Source: Reyranella sp.
GTDB taxonomy: Bacteria; Pseudomonadota; Alphaproteobacteria; Reyranellales; Reyranellaceae
Reading direction: 5' to 3'
Length of the DNA stretch: 64,000 nt
Assembly (NCBI RefSeq): GCF_004297265.1
Contig: NZ_SCUT01000007.1
Span: 124,001 to 188,000, forward strand
Below are positions 8,790 through 17,159 of this stretch, one piece after another; position 1 is the stretch's first letter, and each line of letters opens with the position of its first letter. The position numbers were made by a program, and so were the translations under genes. The notes beneath the pieces were generated by a model that saw only the letters and a list, made by a program, of their open reading frames with translations, made no database searches and was not told the origin of the DNA.

Positions 8790-10160
8790 GTGACATCAGG
8801 GGATCGGCCGCCAGAGCAATCGATCTCCGATGGCGCCTTGTACTTTCTGGCAGGCCTTTGCGGGCTGGCCACCGGTGTCTTGGGCGCGGCCTTCCATCTC
8901 GTCGTCGATACACTGGTCCGGTGGCCGTCCTGGCTGGTGGCGTACCTCGGACACGGGGCTCTCACCCTTGCGGCAGCCGCCGCGATTGCCGCCGCCGCAC
9001 TGGTCGCGGCCTTCTTCCTCACGCGCCTTGTCGCACCCGAAGCGGCCGGCAGCGGCGTCCAGGAAATCGAAGGAGCGATGGAGGGATTGCGCGACGTACG
9101 CTGGCGGCGCGTGTTGCCGGTGAAATTCGTTGGCGGCGTGCTGGCCCTGTCGTCCGGGCTCGTGGCGGGCCGCGAGGGTCCGACCATCCACATGGGTGCG
9201 TCGATCGCGCAGGCCGTCTCGGAGCGCATGAAGCTCTCGGAGGCGGAGTTGCGCGGTCTGCTCGCCGCCGGTGCAGCGGCCGGCCTCGCGGCCGCCTTCA
9301 ATGCGCCGCTGGCTGCGATCCTTTTCGTGATCGAAGAGACGCGCAAACAGTTCCGCTACACGCTGCGCTCCTACACCGCCGTCATCATCGCCTCGACGGC
9401 CAGCGCCGTCGGAATGGAACTGGTGGGCGGTACCGCGCCGCAGCTCAAGCTCGACAATGCCGAGATGCCGCTGTCGCTGCTGCCGGCGTTCTTCGTGCTC
9501 GGCGTGTTCCTGGGCGGACTCGGCATCGTCTTCAACCGCACGCTGCTCTTCCTGCTTGACTGGGTGGCGGCTGCCTTTCGCAAAGTGCCGTTCTTGCCGG
9601 CGCTCGTGGTCGGGGCTGCGATCGGCGTGCTGGCGCTCGTGCTGCCTCTGGCCGTCGGCGGCGGCGAACTGCTGATTCCGGGCCTCGTCACCGCCAACCT
9701 GCCGATCCAGATTCTGTTGCTGCTCTGCCTGTTGCGGTTCGTCGGCGTCATGGTGAGCTATCCGGTCGGTGTTCCCGGCGGCATCTTCGCGCCTCTGCTG
9801 ACGCTTGCCACCACGGTGGGCCTGATCGCGGCCTCGCTGCTGCAGATGGCCGTGCCGCTGCCGCCGCTGACGGGTGCGGCCTTCGCCATCGCCGCGATGG
9901 GCGGGCTGTTTTCCGCTTCCATTCGCGCGCCGCTGGTCGGCGTCGTGCTGGCGGCCGAGCTGACCGGCGGCTACGCGCTCATCCTGCCGCTGATCGTGAC
10001 CTGTGTGACGGCCAACGCCGTATCGCAGGCATTGGGCGGACGGCCGATCTACGAACTGCTGCTGGAGCGCACCCTGCGGCTCGCCGGGAAGGCGCCGCTG
10101 CCGCCGGTCACGACCGGCGTTCTCTCACCGGTCGGCGTGGACGAGGGACGCCGCTCCTAG
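8790..10160 (+). CDS. ClC-family chloride/proton antiporter
   Basis: A 456-residue ClC transporter from GTG 8790, preceded by GGAGGG with a short spacer. The selectivity motifs are present in order: GSGVQE (Ser88), GREGPTIHMG with the gating glutamate Glu129, and PVGVPGGIFAP. The internal proton glutamate corresponds to Glu183 in IEETRKQFRYTL, which matches the E. coli ClcA region around Glu203. A Tyr in GGRPIYELLL fits the inner-gate tyrosine. Keeping both glutamates suggests a 2Cl-/H+ exchanger rather than a channel. No CBS domains follow. It starts 57 nt after bluB and is probably independent of the cobalamin genes. Confidence 0.9.
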   Translation: MTSGDRPPEQSISDGALYFLAGLCGLATGVLGAAFHLVVDTLVRWPSWLVAYLGHGALTLAAAAAIAAAALVAAFFLTRLVAPEAAGSGVQEIEGAMEGLRDVRWRRVLPVKFVGGVLALSSGLVAGREGPTIHMGASIAQAVSERMKLSEAELRGLLAAGAAAGLAAAFNAPLAAILFVIEETRKQFRYTLRSYTAVIIASTASAVGMELVGGTAPQLKLDNAEMPLSLLPAFFVLGVFLGGLGIVFNRTLLFLLDWVAAAFRKVPFLPALVVGAAIGVLALVLPLAVGGGELLIPGLVTANLPIQILLLLCLLRFVGVMVSYPVGVPGGIFAPLLTLATTVGLIAASLLQMAVPLPPLTGAAFAIAAMGGLFSASIRAPLVGVVLAAELTGGYALILPLIVTCVTANAVSQALGGRPIYELLLERTLRLAGKAPLPPVTTGVLSPVGVDEGRRS

Positions 10161-10206
10161 CCGGGCGTTCACATCGGTGTAGCCGCACCCAGAGGGGGAA
10201 GATGAC

Positions 10207-10602
10207 ATGACACGCGTTTTGCTCGTTGGGCTACGGCCCGAAGCCGTCGACTTTTCGGATCCCGCACTGCCGCCAGGCATGAATGCAGAGAAGATTCGTG
10301 CGGGAATTGCTCTGACCCTGGCGCAAATGGCCGATCGCGGCTGGCATGCCGAGTCCTGCCTGGTCGAACCCGACGCGACCGCCGCTCACACTCTGGAACG
10401 GCAGCTCGGTACCGCGTCGTACGATTGCGTCGTTGTCGGCGCCGGCGTTCGACTGCCGCCCAAAAGTCTCCTGTTGTTCGAGAGCATCATAAATGCCGTG
10501 CATCGGGGCGCGCCAAACGCCTCGATCGCATTCAACACGCGACCGGAAGACAGCGCCGACGCCGCTGCCCGCCGGCTATCCTCGCTCGCGTCTGCGAGAT
10601 GA
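10207..10602 (+). CDS. conserved hypothetical protein, Rossmann-like small domain
   Basis: A 131-residue soluble protein preceded by a good purine-rich site (GGGGGAAG) ahead of the ATG. The sequence alternates predicted strands and helices: TRVLLVGLRPEAVDF at the start, a helix around residues 28-45, YDCVVVGAGVRLPP near residue 78, then a C-terminal helix. There are no membrane segments or signal peptide. Similar short proteins occur as stand-alone genes in alphaproteobacteria without a known role; I do not assign one. It is convergent with the esterase gene, with 7 nt between the stops. Confidence 0.6.
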   Translation: MTRVLLVGLRPEAVDFSDPALPPGMNAEKIRAGIALTLAQMADRGWHAESCLVEPDATAAHTLERQLGTASYDCVVVGAGVRLPPKSLLLFESIINAVHRGAPNASIAFNTRPEDSADAAARRLSSLASAR

Positions 10603-10609
10603 CGGAACC

Positions 10610-11701
10610 CTAGTTCGCGCGGGGCAGGAACCAGTCGAGGATCCGCGCATTCTCGTCGCGCGGATAGGTATGCGAGAGGTCGGTGATCTCGCGATAGGTC
10701 ACATCGGCGCTGGCCTGCTGCAGCGCGCGCTGCGCGCCCTGCGCCATCTCCGGCGGGAACATCCAGTCCTGTGTGCCGTGAACGATGTGCACCGGCAGGC
10801 CGCGGACGCGGTCGGCATCGGCGAAGGTCATCAGCATGGGATGGAAGCTCGCGGCGATCGGCGCGAGATGGGTGAAGCGGCAATCGCCGCGCAGGCCGAT
10901 CACATAGGTGAAGGTGCCGCCGTCGCTCATGCCGGTCAGGAGCTGGTGCGCGGCGTCGATGTTCCAGTCGTTGGCGACGTCCTCGGCCATGCGATCGATG
11001 CGTGGTCCGTCGACCTCCGGCTCCATCAGCGACCAGGTGGCGCCGGATGCCGTGGGCGCCAGCACGATGAAGCCGCGCGTGCGCGCCTCGCGCACCCAGC
11101 TCCACAGGAAGGCACCGCCGTTGCCGCTGCCGCCATGCAGCGCCACGACCAGCGGCCAGCTCTTCGCCGGGTCGTAGTACTCAGGCACGTAGAGCGAAAA
11201 GGCGCCGCGGGTGCCGGACGGGCCGGCAATGTGCATGAAGCCCACGCCCTCGCGCGTCGGATCGGAGGCGGCGAGACGAGCCTGCAGATCGGCGTCGCTG
11301 CGCGCGGCCTGTTCGAGGAAGAAGTTGCTGATGGGTTTCAGATAGGGCGACAGCGGATACAGCGACTCGCAGGCGCGCGGATAGCCCCGCAGCGCGCGAT
11401 AGGCGGCGACGATGGGCTGCGGCGCCTCGGGCGCGGCGAGCAGGCCCGTGATCGCCTCGCCGGCGAACACCGCCGCCCGCTCCAGATGATCGCGCACCGG
11501 GGCCAGCCGTCCCGGCCAGTCGAGCGCGCGCGAGGCGTCCAGCGCCGGGCCGAGATCGTCGTTGCGGCCGGCCAGGGCTTCGAGCACCTGCGGCAGGCTC
11601 TGCGGCGAGAGGTGCCGGCTGGCGAACTCGATGGCATGAAGAGCGCGCAGGGTCGCGGGCACCAGCGCGGAGAGGGCGTCGATGGCGGCCTCTTCGGACA
11701 T
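10610..11701 (-). CDS. alpha/beta-hydrolase, PHB-depolymerase-like esterase
   Basis: A 363-residue hydrolase. The N-terminal 130 residues are helical and of unknown role. The catalytic domain begins near LYVPEYYDP, with oxyanion-hole strand VALHGGSGNGG, nucleophile elbow GMSDGG (Ser), a likely acid in HGTQDWMFP and a catalytic His in DLSHTYPRDE. The layout resembles the esterase_phb / LpqC-like group of serine esterases. There is no signal peptide, so it is probably cytoplasmic. The ATG at 11701 shares one base with the TGA of the upstream GMC oxidoreductase, implying translational coupling and a shared substrate pathway. The substrate is unknown. Confidence 0.75.
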   Translation of the reverse strand: MSEEAAIDALSALVPATLRALHAIEFASRHLSPQSLPQVLEALAGRNDDLGPALDASRALDWPGRLAPVRDHLERAAVFAGEAITGLLAAPEAPQPIVAAYRALRGYPRACESLYPLSPYLKPISNFFLEQAARSDADLQARLAASDPTREGVGFMHIAGPSGTRGAFSLYVPEYYDPAKSWPLVVALHGGSGNGGAFLWSWVREARTRGFIVLAPTASGATWSLMEPEVDGPRIDRMAEDVANDWNIDAAHQLLTGMSDGGTFTYVIGLRGDCRFTHLAPIAASFHPMLMTFADADRVRGLPVHIVHGTQDWMFPPEMAQGAQRALQQASADVTYREITDLSHTYPRDENARILDWFLPRAN

Positions 11702-13341
11702 CAGTCCTTCAGGATCGTCGCTTCGAGCGGCGGCTTGCCGCGGATCATGTCGGCCGCCTTCTCGGCGATCATCAGCACCGAGGCATTGAGGTTGGCGGAC
11801 GGCATGGTCGGCATGATCGAGGCATCGACCACGCGCAGGCCTTCGAGCCCGCGCACGCGCAACTGGTCGTCTACGACGGCGGTCGGGTCGCTGTCCGGCG
11901 CCATGCGGCACGAGCCCATCAGATGGAACGTCGTGGTGCCGCGTTCCTTGGCGGCCTGCATCAGGTCGGCATCCGACTGCTTCTCTGCGCCGGGGAACTC
12001 TTCACGGTCGTAGTATTTGCTGAGCGCCTTCGAGCCCAGCAGGCGCCGGGCCAGCTTCATACCCGCCAGCAGCACACGCCGGTCGCTCTCCGCGCCCAGG
12101 TAATTCGGCTGGATGATCGGATGCTCGAAGGGATCGGCGGAGCGGGCGCGGACATAGCCGATCGAGTCGGGCCGCTGCTGCCACGAGGCGATGGTCATGC
12201 CGGGGAAGTCGTCAAGCGTCGACTGCACGCCTTCCTTGTAGCTCGCCGGCGTGAAGGTGAGCTGCAGGTCGTAGTTCTCGATGCTCTCGTCGGACTTCCA
12301 GAAGACGTAGATCAGCGTCGGATTGAGCGTCAGCAGGCCCTTGCGCATCGTGACGTATTTCAGGATCTCGCCGGCGAGACGCAGTCCCTTGGAGCGCTCG
12401 TTGATGCTGGTGGCGTTCTTCACACGCGCGACGAAGCGGGGCGCATAGTGGTCGCGCAAATTCTCGCCGACACCCGCCAGCTCGTGCTTCACCTCGATGC
12501 CCAGAGACTTCAGCAGGGGTGCCGGACCGATGCCCGAAAGCTGCAGGAGCTGCGGCGAGTTCACGGTGCCGCCGCTCAGGATGACCTCCTTCCGCGCACG
12601 GACTTCCATCGGCGTGCCGCTGCGGCCGCCCTTGCGGTAGCGCACGCCGACGGCGCGTTTGCCCTCGAGCACGACCGACGTCGCCTGCGCGTGGGTGCGC
12701 ACCGTGAGGTTGGGCCGCGACATGGCGGGATGCAGGTAGCCGCGCGCGGCGCTGACCCGGCGGCCGTTCCTGATGATGCGCTGGACGTAGCTCACGCCTG
12801 CCTGCTTCGTGCCGTTGTAGTCGGGGTTGCGCGGGATGCCCTGTTCCACCGCGCCCTCGATGAAGGCCTCGCACAGGGGATCGCGCCATTCGAGGTCGGT
12901 GATGGGCAGGTTGCCTTCGCTGCCGCGGAAGGTCGCGTCGGCGTCGCCCGCCATGCGGTGTTCGCTGCGGCGGAAGTAGGGGAGCACGTCTGAATAGCCC
13001 CAGCCGCGATTGCCGCGCTGCGCCCAGCCGTCGAAGTCGAGGCGCTGGCCGCGATTGTAGATGTGGCCATTGATCGAGCTCGAACCGCCCAGGGTCTTGC
13101 CGCGCGGGGCGGCGATGGCACGGCCGCCGGTCCATTCGCTGGGCTCGGACTTGTAGAGCCAGTTCACCTTGGGATCGACCAGGGTGTACATGAAGCCGGC
13201 CGGGATGTGGATGAAGGGATGCCAGTCGCGCGGACCGGCCTCGAGCACGCAGACCGTGACGTTGGGATCCTCGCTCAACCGGCTCGCGAGCACGCTGCCC
13301 GCCGAGCCGGCGCCCACGATCACATAGTCGAAACTCTCCAT
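11701..13341 (-). CDS. GMC-family FAD oxidoreductase (choline-dehydrogenase-like)
   Basis: A 546-residue flavoprotein. MESFDYVIVGAGSAGSVLA gives the N-terminal FAD dinucleotide motif. GGSSSINGHIYNRGQ is the GMC signature 1, and SGGTVNSPQLLQLSGIGP is signature 2. The C-terminus contains the active-site His in TFHLMGSCRM and the closing segment DASIMPTMPSANLNA. Such enzymes oxidise alcohols to aldehydes. An upstream open stretch of 44 codons lacks family similarity, and GGAGG lies about 10 nt before the chosen ATG. It follows panB by 16 nt and overlaps the esterase by one base, so all three may be one transcript. The alcohol substrate is not predictable. Confidence 0.88.
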   Translation of the reverse strand: MESFDYVIVGAGSAGSVLASRLSEDPNVTVCVLEAGPRDWHPFIHIPAGFMYTLVDPKVNWLYKSEPSEWTGGRAIAAPRGKTLGGSSSINGHIYNRGQRLDFDGWAQRGNRGWGYSDVLPYFRRSEHRMAGDADATFRGSEGNLPITDLEWRDPLCEAFIEGAVEQGIPRNPDYNGTKQAGVSYVQRIIRNGRRVSAARGYLHPAMSRPNLTVRTHAQATSVVLEGKRAVGVRYRKGGRSGTPMEVRARKEVILSGGTVNSPQLLQLSGIGPAPLLKSLGIEVKHELAGVGENLRDHYAPRFVARVKNATSINERSKGLRLAGEILKYVTMRKGLLTLNPTLIYVFWKSDESIENYDLQLTFTPASYKEGVQSTLDDFPGMTIASWQQRPDSIGYVRARSADPFEHPIIQPNYLGAESDRRVLLAGMKLARRLLGSKALSKYYDREEFPGAEKQSDADLMQAAKERGTTTFHLMGSCRMAPDSDPTAVVDDQLRVRGLEGLRVVDASIMPTMPSANLNASVLMIAEKAADMIRGKPPLEATILKD

Positions 13342-13357
13342 CCGGTTGCTTCCTCCC

Positions 13358-14197
13358 TTATGGTCTGGATTGACCACTGGATTTGGGCAGGAAGCAATGC
13401 TCCATCGCGGGAAAACGTCGGGCCCGCACATCGGCTGAATAGGCGGCAGCCGCCTCGGATATCTTCCCGCCAAGGTCGGCGTAGCGCTTCACGAACCGCG
13501 GGGTGAAATCGCTGAACAGGCCGAACACGTCCTCCGACACCAGGATCTGGCCATCGCAGGCCGGCGAGGCACCGATGCCGATGGTCGGGATCGAGATCGA
13601 GGCTGTAATGGCGGCGGCGACCGGCTCCAGGGTTCCTTCCAGCACGACCGCGAAGGCACCGGCGTCGGCCATTGCCTCGGCGTCGCGCGTCACCTGCCTT
13701 GCCTCCTCGTTGGAACGGCCGGTCGCCTTGAAGCCGCCGGCCACGTTCACCGCCTGCGGCATCAACCCGACATGCGCGCAGACCGGGATGCCGCGCTGCA
13801 CGAGGTAGCGCACCGTCGCGGCCATGACCTCGCCGCCCTCGAGCTTCACGCCGCTGGCGCCGGTCTCGGACATGATGCGCGCGGCACTGCGGAAGGCCTG
13901 CTCGGGACTCGCCTGATAGCTGCCGAAGGGCAGGTCGACGATCACGCAGGCGCGCTCGGCGCCGCGCATCACGGCCGAGCCGTGGGCGATCATCATGTCG
14001 AGCGTGACGGGCAGCGTGCTGTCGAAGCCGTAGACCACCATGCCCAGCGAATCGCCGACCAGCAGCAGGTCGACATGCGGATCGAGCCAGCGCGCCATCT
14101 GCGTGGTGTAGGCGGTCAGGCACACGATCGGTTCGCCGCCCTTGCGGGCACGGATCTGCGGCGTGCTCACTCTCCTGGCTGCGGTGACGGCGCTCAT
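13358..14197 (-). CDS. panB: 3-methyl-2-oxobutanoate hydroxymethyltransferase PanB
   Basis: A 279-residue enzyme of pantothenate synthesis that makes ketopantoate from ketoisovalerate and methylene-tetrahydrofolate. The metal ligands Asp49 (LLVGDSLGM) and Asp88 ([10 protein letters not shown]), Lys118/Glu120 (GVKLEGG), HVGLMPQ and the Glu in [10 protein letters not shown] are all present. The length is normal for the TIM-barrel family. It is flanked by a sensor kinase and a GMC oxidoreductase on the same strand; panC, its usual partner, is not in the window. GGAG lies close to the ATG. Confidence 0.95.
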   Translation of the reverse strand: MSAVTAARRVSTPQIRARKGGEPIVCLTAYTTQMARWLDPHVDLLLVGDSLGMVVYGFDSTLPVTLDMMIAHGSAVMRGAERACVIVDLPFGSYQASPEQAFRSAARIMSETGASGVKLEGGEVMAATVRYLVQRGIPVCAHVGLMPQAVNVAGGFKATGRSNEEARQVTRDAEAMADAGAFAVVLEGTLEPVAAAITASISIPTIGIGASPACDGQILVSEDVFGLFSDFTPRFVKRYADLGGKISEAAAAYSADVRARRFPAMEHCFLPKSSGQSRP

Positions 14198-14221
14198 GAC
14201 TCCAGACCTTTCGAAAGCCGG

Positions 14222-15718
14222 CTAATGGATGACGAACCGCGGCAGCACCATCCTGATCGACAGGCCGCCGCCGGGACGGTTGGCCGCGATGACCTGACCA
14301 CCCAATGCCTCGACGTTGCGCCGCACGATCCACAGGCCGAGGCCCGAATGCTCGACGGCACGGTCGCTGCCTATGCCATCCTCCGGGCGCAAAGAGAAGT
14401 AGCGCTGGAAGACGCTGTCGATCTTCTCGGCGTCGATGCCCGGCCCCTCGTCATCGACCGCCAGTTCCACGGTATCGGCGGAGACGCGCAGCGAAACGGC
14501 GATCTTCGAGCCGGTGGGCGAAAAGCTGATCGCGTTCTCGAGCACGTTCTGCAGGACGATCTCCATCATGCCCGTTGCCGTGCGGACGATGGCGCCGCGG
14601 TCGAGCTTCACCACGAGGCCGATGTCGCGGGCCGCGAGGATCTCCCGGAAGTGCCGCGCGGCGTCTTCGATGAGGAGCGCGAGGTCGGTCGGCACGCGCG
14701 GCGCGTCGATCAGGTCGGCCGTTCCCATGTCGTGGCGCTGGGCGGCATTCACCAGGTTCAGTAGGCGCGCCAGCGAGGAGTCGACGATCTCGAGCGCACG
14801 CCGGGCGCGCTGGTCTTCCTCCGGCACGGCGCGGCGCACCGGACGCAGCGCCGACTGCACGGCCGCGAGCGGCGTCTTGAAGGAATGCGCATTGTCCTCG
14901 GCCGACTGACGGATTTCGCGCGACACGCGGCGCAGCTCGTGAACCAGCCGGTCGAAGTCGCGCGCCACGCCCGACAGTTCGGGCACCGTGTTGCGCTGGA
15001 CGAAGGTTGCGTCTGCTGTCCGGCCCAGAGCGATCTCGTCGGCGACGTTGCGGAAGCGGCGCAGGCTGAGGCGAATGCCCAGCGCCACCAGCACGGCGAG
15101 CAATGCGCCGACCAGGTAGATCGCCGCGGCGATGCGGATTTCGCGTGTCTGCCAGTAGGGGCGGCCGATCGACGTATTGAGGAAATCCGAGGCGACGTGC
15201 GTGGTCGTCAGGATCCAGCAATTGCCCCGGACGCGGATCGGGACGATCGAGGTCAGCAGCTCGACCGTTCCGTCGGCGCGGCTGTAGCGCATCTCGTCGG
15301 AGGCGTTCCAGGTACAGGCTTCCGACAGGCGCTGCAGGATGCCGCGCTGGCCGAGCTCCTCCAGTTCCGCCGTCACCGCTTCCGGCGCCAGGGGCGGCGC
15401 CGACGCCACCAGGTAGAAACGGCTCGCCGTGCGCGCGGCTGGCGGCTGGTACATCAGCTTCAGGACCGTGCCGCTGCTCGCATACTTTTCGAGCGCGCGG
15501 TTGAGGTTCATCGGCTCCGACGGGTCGGTCTCGCGCAGCACCGGGGTCAGCGCCTCGGCGATCAGCGCGCTGCGGTCCTGGACGGCGCGCGTCACCAGGA
15601 TCTGCATCTGGCCGTCGGCGCTTTCGAACTGCCCGTAGAGGACGATGGGCAGCGCCACGAACAGGCCGATCAGCGCCACCAGCTTCAGCGTGAGCGACGC
15701 GGCGAGCCGGCGCAGCAC
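14222..15718 (-). CDS. sensor histidine kinase, ChvG-like
   Basis: A 498-residue membrane sensor from GTG 15718; the longer open frame overlaps the response regulator and reads as Ser/Arg-rich shadow. Helix 1 is near residues 10-30 (LVALIGLFVALPIVLYG) and helix 2 is a long hydrophobic stretch ending in VLVALGIRLSL. They flank a periplasmic domain of about 150 residues with one CTW site. A HAMP-like linker follows, then the phospho-acceptor His278 in NAHSFKTPLAAV, the N box LENAISFSPTG, DEGPGI and the GLGLWIV ATP lid. The AHSFKTPLA form of the H box resembles ChvG/ExoS or PhoQ kinases. It starts 7 nt after the partner regulator gene. The signal sensed is unknown. Confidence 0.9.
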   Translation of the reverse strand: MLRRLAASLTLKLVALIGLFVALPIVLYGQFESADGQMQILVTRAVQDRSALIAEALTPVLRETDPSEPMNLNRALEKYASSGTVLKLMYQPPAARTASRFYLVASAPPLAPEAVTAELEELGQRGILQRLSEACTWNASDEMRYSRADGTVELLTSIVPIRVRGNCWILTTTHVASDFLNTSIGRPYWQTREIRIAAAIYLVGALLAVLVALGIRLSLRRFRNVADEIALGRTADATFVQRNTVPELSGVARDFDRLVHELRRVSREIRQSAEDNAHSFKTPLAAVQSALRPVRRAVPEEDQRARRALEIVDSSLARLLNLVNAAQRHDMGTADLIDAPRVPTDLALLIEDAARHFREILAARDIGLVVKLDRGAIVRTATGMMEIVLQNVLENAISFSPTGSKIAVSLRVSADTVELAVDDEGPGIDAEKIDSVFQRYFSLRPEDGIGSDRAVEHSGLGLWIVRRNVEALGGQVIAANRPGGGLSIRMVLPRFVIH

Positions 15719-15725
15719 CGGAACG

Positions 15726-16535
15726 TCAGTCCTTGCCCCAGCGATAGCCGAACGACTGGTAGTTCTGGATCTCGCTGAACTCGGGATCGATGGCGCGGAA
15801 CTTGTTGCGGATGCGCTTGATGCAGGAGCGGACGTTGGTTCGGTAGCCATTCTCACCGCTCCCCGCGATGAAGCCGACGTAGTGCATGCAGTCGTAGACG
15901 GCCCGGTAGCTCACATAGCTGCCGACGTTGGCCGCGAGCGTATGCACGATCTTGAATTCCGTCACCGTCAGGTTGAGGTCGGTCTCGTCCCAGAAGGCGC
16001 GGCTGACGGTCGGCTTCAGCAGCAGGCGGCCGCAATGGAAATTGCCTTCGCCATCCGCCGACATCGGCTTGTCGACGCGATCCGCGATGAGCCGCAGGCG
16101 GCGGGCCAGGATCGGCACGCCGCGCGACTTGTCGACGAAGTCGATGGCGCCCCGATCCAGCGCAAGCTGTTCGTAGTTGGGCTCGCTGTGTCCCGTCAGG
16201 AACACCACCGGAAGGTTGATGCCGGCACGCTGCAGCTTGGGCAGCAGGTCGATGCCGGAGACGCGCGGCAGGCCCCAGTCGAGGACGACGATCTCGATGT
16301 CGCCTGCCGTCTCCAGGAATTCGACCAGGCCGGTGCCGTCGCGGAAGGCGGCGACGTCGAAGCCGTAGTCCCCGAGCTCGCCGCTCGCGGCCTCGCGGAA
16401 GTCGTCATCGTCCTCCACGAAGGCGATGCGGACGCGTCGGCCGGTTTCGACCCCGGCGTCGCTTTCAGCGTCCGGCCTGTATCCGGGATTGGAGCTGGGC
16501 CAGGCAGAGGCGTCGTCCTTCGTCTGTGTCGTCAT
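15726..16535 (-). CDS. OmpR-family response regulator, ChvI-like
   Basis: A 269-residue transcription regulator. The receiver domain carries an acidic pocket (VEDDDDF, residues 40-46), the phospho-acceptor Asp86 in VVLDWGLPR, Thr in FLTGHS, and Lys in FVDKSRG. The C-terminal winged helix (LTVTEFKIVHTL to QSFGYRWGKD) is of OmpR/PhoB type. The gene precedes the sensor kinase by 7 nt, a classic pair. Its ATG at 16535 lies 71 nt inside the end of the upstream lipoprotein gene, with GAAGAG just before it. The 30-residue polar N-terminal extension before VRIAFVED is unusual and may be partly untranslated. Confidence 0.9.
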   Translation of the reverse strand: MTTQTKDDASAWPSSNPGYRPDAESDAGVETGRRVRIAFVEDDDDFREAASGELGDYGFDVAAFRDGTGLVEFLETAGDIEIVVLDWGLPRVSGIDLLPKLQRAGINLPVVFLTGHSEPNYEQLALDRGAIDFVDKSRGVPILARRLRLIADRVDKPMSADGEGNFHCGRLLLKPTVSRAFWDETDLNLTVTEFKIVHTLAANVGSYVSYRAVYDCMHYVGFIAGSGENGYRTNVRSCIKRIRNKFRAIDPEFSEIQNYQSFGYRWGKD

Positions 16536-16980
16536 CGCTCTTCACCTTGTACGAGAGGGTTCCGTACTGCTTGGTTTCGACATCCGGATAGAGCTGGACG
16601 TCGAGAATGCACTTGCCGTTGCGGTAGCGCCACTGCTTGCCGGGAGGACGATCCTCCACGCTGGTCGGCGGTCCGAGCAGGGCGCGCAACTCGGACTCGC
16701 GATAGCCGGTCAGCAAGGGCGCCGGCGTCTCGGCCGCCGCCGTGGGAGCGGCAGCAACATCGGCCGCGGCTGCCGCCGATACCGGCTTCGCGGGCCGCGC
16801 GGCTGCGACCGGCTGCGGTGCGGCCTTGCGCACGGGCGCCGCCGGAGGCGGCGGCTTCGACGCACCGAGGCTGGCCAGATCGTTGCGCGCCGCCTGCATC
16901 ACATCGCAGCCGGACAGGAGCAGCAATCCCAATCCGACGCCGAAGGTCCGTGTTACCAGAGATCCAATCGTCATCCGCAT
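16465..16980 (-). CDS. lipoprotein of unknown function
   Basis: A 171-residue protein from ATG 16980 (an ATG two codons later is equally possible). The signal ends in a lipobox, LLLLSGC, so lipid attachment at that Cys and membrane anchoring are expected. A Pro/Ala-rich linker of about 60 residues (KPPPPAAPVRKAAPQP and after) leads to a C-terminal domain with GYRESELRALLGPPTS and a Cys in GKCILDVQLYPD. This resembles the SmpA/OmlA-like fold used by small envelope lipoproteins. It overlaps the response-regulator gene by 71 nt and is its likely first cotranscribed neighbour, which suggests an envelope-stress context. No function is assigned. Confidence 0.65.
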   Translation of the reverse strand: MRMTIGSLVTRTFGVGLGLLLLSGCDVMQAARNDLASLGASKPPPPAAPVRKAAPQPVAAARPAKPVSAAAAADVAAAPTAAAETPAPLLTGYRESELRALLGPPTSVEDRPPGKQWRYRNGKCILDVQLYPDVETKQYGTLSYKVKSDDDTDEGRRLCLAQLQSRIQAGR

Positions 16981-17159
16981 CCAAGAAAGGCCGGCTGGTA
17001 GGCCTAAAGAGGCCATGTGGCGGGTTTGCGGCACGATGCCGTGCCAAGAGCGCGCGATTCCCGTGGGAAGGTCGCTTTCGATCCCTCAGGATTGCGGCGA
17101 ACGGTCACCCGGGGCAAGCCCGATTTCGTTGAGTGGCGCGGCCGTCGTATGGAGAAACC

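Noticed and set aside
10425..11105. Arginine- and histidine-rich ORFs overlapping the esterase region
   Set aside because: Frame-shifted shadows of the esterase and of the small protein at 10207; no start signals or family features.
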